From NCBI GenBank assembly GCA_910574455.1, contig CAJSYZ010000003.1, positions 1,240,001-1,304,000 of the forward strand: DNA of 64,000 nucleotides. The letters are read 5' to 3'. Under the pieces are notes generated by a model. It searched no databases and was not told the origin of the DNA. It saw nothing but the letters and a program-made list of their open reading frames with translations. Position 1 is the first letter of the stretch. Every line of letters starts with the position of its first letter. Origin of the DNA: Trichaptum fuscoviolaceum (Eukaryota; Basidiomycota; Agaricomycetes; Hymenochaetales; Trichaptaceae). Below, piece after piece: positions 60,111 to 64,000 of the stretch. The translations under genes and the position numbers were made by a program.

Positions 60111-61965
60111 ATGCTATATAATGTAGACCAGATCGAGGTTCTCTCATGTTACACTATTCTCAGGTCACAATCGCTCTATCGGTCAGCAGCGGCTCTCGTG
60201 GCACTTGTCAACTTATCTACGTTACAAGAATTGTATGAGGCATTCTACTATGAAATTGCCACAGACGAGTCCTCATTTCACTTGGAAACACTCGCGATGA
60301 TGGCTCTCGACAAGACAAATCCAGAAAGGAAAATCATACTGTCGTTGACGAGTCTTGCCCGCGCCCGGCTTTACTATCAAACTCGTCGCTTTTCGAACCC
60401 ACCGGCTGCCCTGAGCTTATGGCAAAGATTTCTTCAGATTTTAAAACTACGTCGGTGCGTGATACTCTCACATTATGTGGACAAACATGTGTTAGCATTA
60501 CTTCACACTGGCAGGGACTCCGACTACGATCCACTCCTAGCCATCGGCAATGCGTCCCTCCTCTTTGAAATTTGCGCATTTTATACTTACTATTTTAGCA
60601 ATGGTACCGGTGCTCTTCTTATTCCTGAATACGACAGGATACTGGATCTGACATTCCACCTACCCGTTTTCCTCGTCCACTCCTTTATTTATCTGTGCTC
60701 AGAATCCAACAAATCTCCACTCAAGGCCTTAGTTTGTCAACATGTATTCGTTGGTTTAGTAACTTACTGTTGTTGCCCTGCGCACAGTCTCTTCCTGGAC
60801 CAAAGCAGATGGATAATTGGAGCTATATCAAGAGAATATGTGTGATTCGAGGTCCTTTACTCGTGTATGTACACAATTTCTGGAGTCTCGACATTGTATT
60901 TACCAGATTCTCAGGGCAAAAAATATTTGGCGTGGACTTTTCAGACAACTTCGCGATGTGATCATGCGCATCTCCGTGTATCCGAGGAGACTACGACGAA
61001 TAATAACGTCGTATGACGAAGATCCACTCATTCTCCGAAGCTATATTAAATCTTTAACAGATGCATCCGTTCGAAGGACTTTGCGTCTGATGAGCTCTAT
61101 GGATGAGCTAGAAAGGGAAGCGAGGAACAGCATGTAGAGCATGAAACCCGTTGTACTCGATACACATGAATACCGCGACGACGCTTATGAAAAACGAGCG
61201 CTTTTACGCGCACGGAAAGTTCAAGTAAACAAGAATCACTTGACGAATAACTTTCTGCTTGCTCGAGATGGATGTAGATCTGAAGGCGAGCGCGAGGTCT
61301 TGGCGAGATGGACGACGTATGAGTCTTATTGCCGAAAGCGACACACTTGGGGGGAGGACTTGCGCTCAGACCTGGATTGGGTCTGGAACCCATCGAGCAG
61401 CTTTAAACGCCTCTTCAGCACGACAGATAGCGTTACAGGTGTATCACCCGCACCACATCTCTCAGCCACAGCCATTGCAAAGGGGACACAGATGAATGTC
61501 TCCATCAATTCAGCACACACCGATCTTCCGCAGAGGGTCGAAGTGCAAATAGCTTACAAGAAGAAAGATGGCGAGACGAAGTATGAAACGTTCCTAGCCA
61601 TCTCTTCTTCCGTTCAGGATGATGCCATACCACCACTTCCACCAACACCGTCTGAGAGCACGGCAAATTCGCCGTCCGATCTGCATGATGACGCTGTTGG
61701 TACTGACAGGGAGACTTGCTCTATGAAAATGCTCCTTCCTGACATGCAGGATGGTTGTTCACAAATCGTGGTCGAGAAGACAGAGCTCACGGAGAAGAAG
61801 TGCGTCATGGAGGAAACTGGAGGAGAACACATGGCCTCAGCTGATGCCGTCGTCAATCCCCAACTCAGTGGTCAGAGGGACATTTGGGTTTCGGAACCGA
61901 AGACGACACATACAAATCTGCTCATTGGATATGATGGTCTTGAACTCGACCTCAAGATTGAGTGA
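60111..61965 (+). CDS. uncharacterised protein with an in-frame stop
   Basis: ATG at 60111; exons to 60743, 60788-60864 and 60915 onward (introns of 44 and 50 bp; the second has a consensus GTATGT donor and CAG acceptor that restores frame). The frame meets TAG at 61135-61137, then continues open in the same frame to 61965. Part 1 (about 310 aa) is helical with LLEICAFYTYYF-type hydrophobic stretches and RDVIMRISVYPRRL; part 2 (274 aa) starts charged (RARKVQVNKNHLTNNFLL) and becomes Ser/Pro/acidic. No family recognised. Either a nonsense mutation, a missed intron, or two genes. The transposon end 21 bp upstream implies the original promoter or 5' exon was displaced. Confidence 0.5.
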
Positions 61966-62168
61966 TTCTCGCATTCTCGAGGGCGATCGCCTTGTTGATT
62001 GTTTCTGATTCTTTTCGCTTCGATGCGAAATGATGTCTCTGTCTAATATCGATTTGTGCCTTTCTTGTCTTTGATGAATCCCCGCTGAGAGGTTCTTAAA
62101 TAAGAAGTGTATGTCCTGTGGAAATTTGTATTGCCATGCAAATAATTTGAAGTCAGTACTAAAGATAA
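61966..62168. other. convergent 3' intergenic region
   Basis: 203 bp between the ends of two convergent genes. Nothing further seen. Confidence 0.5.
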
Positions 62169-64000
62169 TCACAACTCGACGAGTTTCCACTGCGAAGTCA
62201 CCGCATCTTCAAATGTAACCTCCTGAACTTCCTCCCGAACTTCCTCGCCATCTTTCGAGAAACCATCTTCATCTTCATCAGCAGCGTCATCGTCCGCTGA
62301 GGCGCCTGCACGACCAAAAGCAATCTCGTCTTCGCCTGGTCGTCTGACGGGAACTAGAGCGATAATCGAGCGTGCCTGGTCTAGCTGCTTCACACGAGCC
62401 ACTCGTGCAAGCATCTCTGGCGTGAAAGTCACTGGATTTATTGCAAGTTCCTGTAAATGACTATTATTTTAATCACCATTTGCTTTGCGTGTAGAGGGAT
62501 CACGCACCTTCCAGCCTACCAAGGAGCCAGGAGACAGAGACGCTATGTCGCCGACAGCTTTGAATCTATCCCAACTTGCGTCGATAGAATCCCAATCCAC
62601 CTCTTTCGTAGAATCTGTAGACTTTGATTTCCCTGGTATCTCTTCGGGTTCGCCATAGTCGAGCGACGCGTCTCCATTGGCAACTTCGCCGTAGCTTGTG
62701 TCAGGCCACGCTGCGTCCGCTTCATATCCATAAACGTCACGCTGTTTCTTCTTTTTCTTTCTGTCCCAGCGATCGCCCTCGACTTCGACGGAGGTCACAA
62801 ACACATTCGGCGGGAGAAGTCCCCGCGCCTGTTTCTCCGACGGCGTGAGCATCTGCGAGGGCCGTTGCACTCCGTCGACGGCTTGAGAAGCACCGTGGGC
62901 GTCACTGGCAGACGTGCGCTCCGCGCCCGTGGAGAAGACGATCCGCTGGGGTGTGATCCCGGACATATCGCGCCTGAAGCCCTTCTTCTTGTTTTTGTTC
63001 TTCAGTGTCGATGCGATTTGTTCAGCTTCGACTGTCGCGAGTCCAGGGACGGGATTTGAGCCTGTTGGTTTAGGGTGCAGCTCAGAATCGGCGACGGTCG
63101 ATCCTTCTGGTGGCTGGGAGGCTGCGGCTGAGCTGCGTTGGGCACCCAAGGGGATTGCATTTGCAGAGTCACCTGCGATCGATCGTGACGCTAGGTACGC
63201 CCCTTCTGCTCGCTCCTTCTCGTGGAGGCGCTTGAGGCGTCTTCGAGCGTTTCTGTTGTGCGTAGACTGCCTGCCTTTCCCCGGGGGCACGGTGGCGGCA
63301 GCAGGCTTCCTAAACAGAGTATGTCAGTTGTATCACAAGGACGTCAGTTTAGAGATGCGTACGCGAAAATATTCTTAAGCTGAGCTCCGGAAAGTGAACC
63401 GTTCACCGGCCGCTTTGATGGTTGCGTTTCGACAGCAGAATCGGAGTCAGATTCGGATTCGGATTCAGAGTCAGAGTCAGAGTCAGAGGTAGTATCGGAG
63501 GACGAGCTTTCTGAAGACGAAGACGTAGAATCAGACGCTGAGGAAGACTCGGAGCTTGAGGACGAGCTAGAGGTGTCTGACAGTCTGTATTGGACATTCT
63601 GCGCTGATGATTTCCATCGTTTTCGGGGTGCTGTTGAGAATCAGAATGCAAGGTCAGAATAGCGGTGCAAGTATTTGGTAAGGACAAACCTGGGTTGGGC
63701 GAACTGGCCCTCCTTTTGCGCGAGACAGGGACTGAAGATGGTGCAAGCGAGATACTAGAAATATAAAGTCAGTAAGTCAAGGGCGGACGTTATTTATACA
63801 TACCAGACTAGGTCATTCTCCTTCAAGACATCCAGCTCACTCTCATCCAACAGCTCAAACTCGTCTATTGAAAGGAGGATTTGGTTGGGCGATACACCGT
63901 GTTGATGGAGTGCGGGCAGACGAGAGCAAAGCTCAGCTTTTAGAGCTGCGACATCTAGTCCTGGTGTTGGAGATAGAGCATACCACGCCTTTATGAGAGG
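62169..64000 (-). CDS. coilin homologue, 5' end outside the window
   Basis: Exons (minus): 63804->64000, 63690-63754, 63363-63630, 62518-63309, 62169-62450; introns 49-67 bp, all GT-AG and frame-keeping. The amino part (ELCSRLPALHQHGVSPNQIL, then DEFELLDESELDVLKENDLV) matches the end of the coilin ubiquitin-like domain. A basic patch (SRKRRASSPNP) and a long Ser/Asp/Glu run (microsatellite-like, about 63440-63560) follow, then STHNRNARRRLKRLHEKE, and a carboxy part with LSPGSLVGWKELAINPVTFTPE, the coilin Tudor-like region, then an acidic end. Coilin organises Cajal bodies and snRNP/RNA processing in the nucleus. The first part of the amino-terminal domain lies beyond 64000. Confidence 0.75.

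Overview
The window looks like a piece of a filamentous basidiomycete (Agaricomycetes-type) nuclear genome. Host genes have many short introns (about 45-65 bp, GT-AG with a few GC-AG). The mobile elements are those expected in such genomes: Tad-like LINEs, Ty1/copia and gypsy-like LTR elements, hAT, Tc1/mariner, a Mutator-like element and a Plavaka (CACTA-group) transposon. All identifications come from reading the sequence and from memory of protein families; no search was run.

Layout. 1-18817 is a nested pile of retrotransposons. A copia element on the minus strand (817-8309) has its 5' LTR split by a head-to-tail dimer of an unclassified unit (6453-8143). It is bordered by LINE fragments. 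A nearly complete Tad-like LINE (10686-16092) has an ORF1 that was broken by an hAT transposon. The two hAT ends with their matching 8-bp target duplications now lie about 6 kb apart and inverted. 18818-21365 is a decayed repeat (R1) carrying a fragment of an HSP70 gene. 21589-24412 is C/G-rich LTR-like sequence with a large inverted repeat. 24413-28986 is a nest made of an LTR, a LINE with 5' inversion, a solo LTR and a Mutator-like element carrying host gene fragments.

28987-34500 holds a few host genes and remnants: a Tc1/mariner fragment, a DEDDy 3'-5' exonuclease gene (30550-31407) and a decayed BCS1-like AAA ATPase. About 34500-46500 is dominated by a Plavaka-type transposon with a transposase gene (37993-41980, minus), a divergent coiled-coil/acidic protein gene (42253-46483, plus) and a convergent third gene (35648-37759, plus). 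A broken Tc1/mariner transposase and a 765-bp Tc1/mariner MITE follow.

49608-54885 is a complete 19-exon gene for the largest subunit of RNA polymerase III. Just beyond it lies a 4.95-kb element (55136-60089) with terminal inverted repeats of about 360 bp, each made of five consecutive hairpins. Inside it is a second copy of the R repeat with the HSP70 fragment, and a solo LTR with a perfect target duplication. The element abuts an uncharacterised gene (60111-61965) that has an in-frame stop. The window ends inside a coilin homologue (62169-64000, minus).

How the parts relate: the functional host genes are housekeeping (Pol III transcription, Cajal-body/RNP biology, an exonuclease), while most of the rest is a record of layered transposition. 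The strongest leads are the hairpin-rich long-TIR element, the split hAT/LINE with its empty site at 237-244, the tandem dimer in the copia LTR, and the gene-fragment-carrying Mutator-like element.
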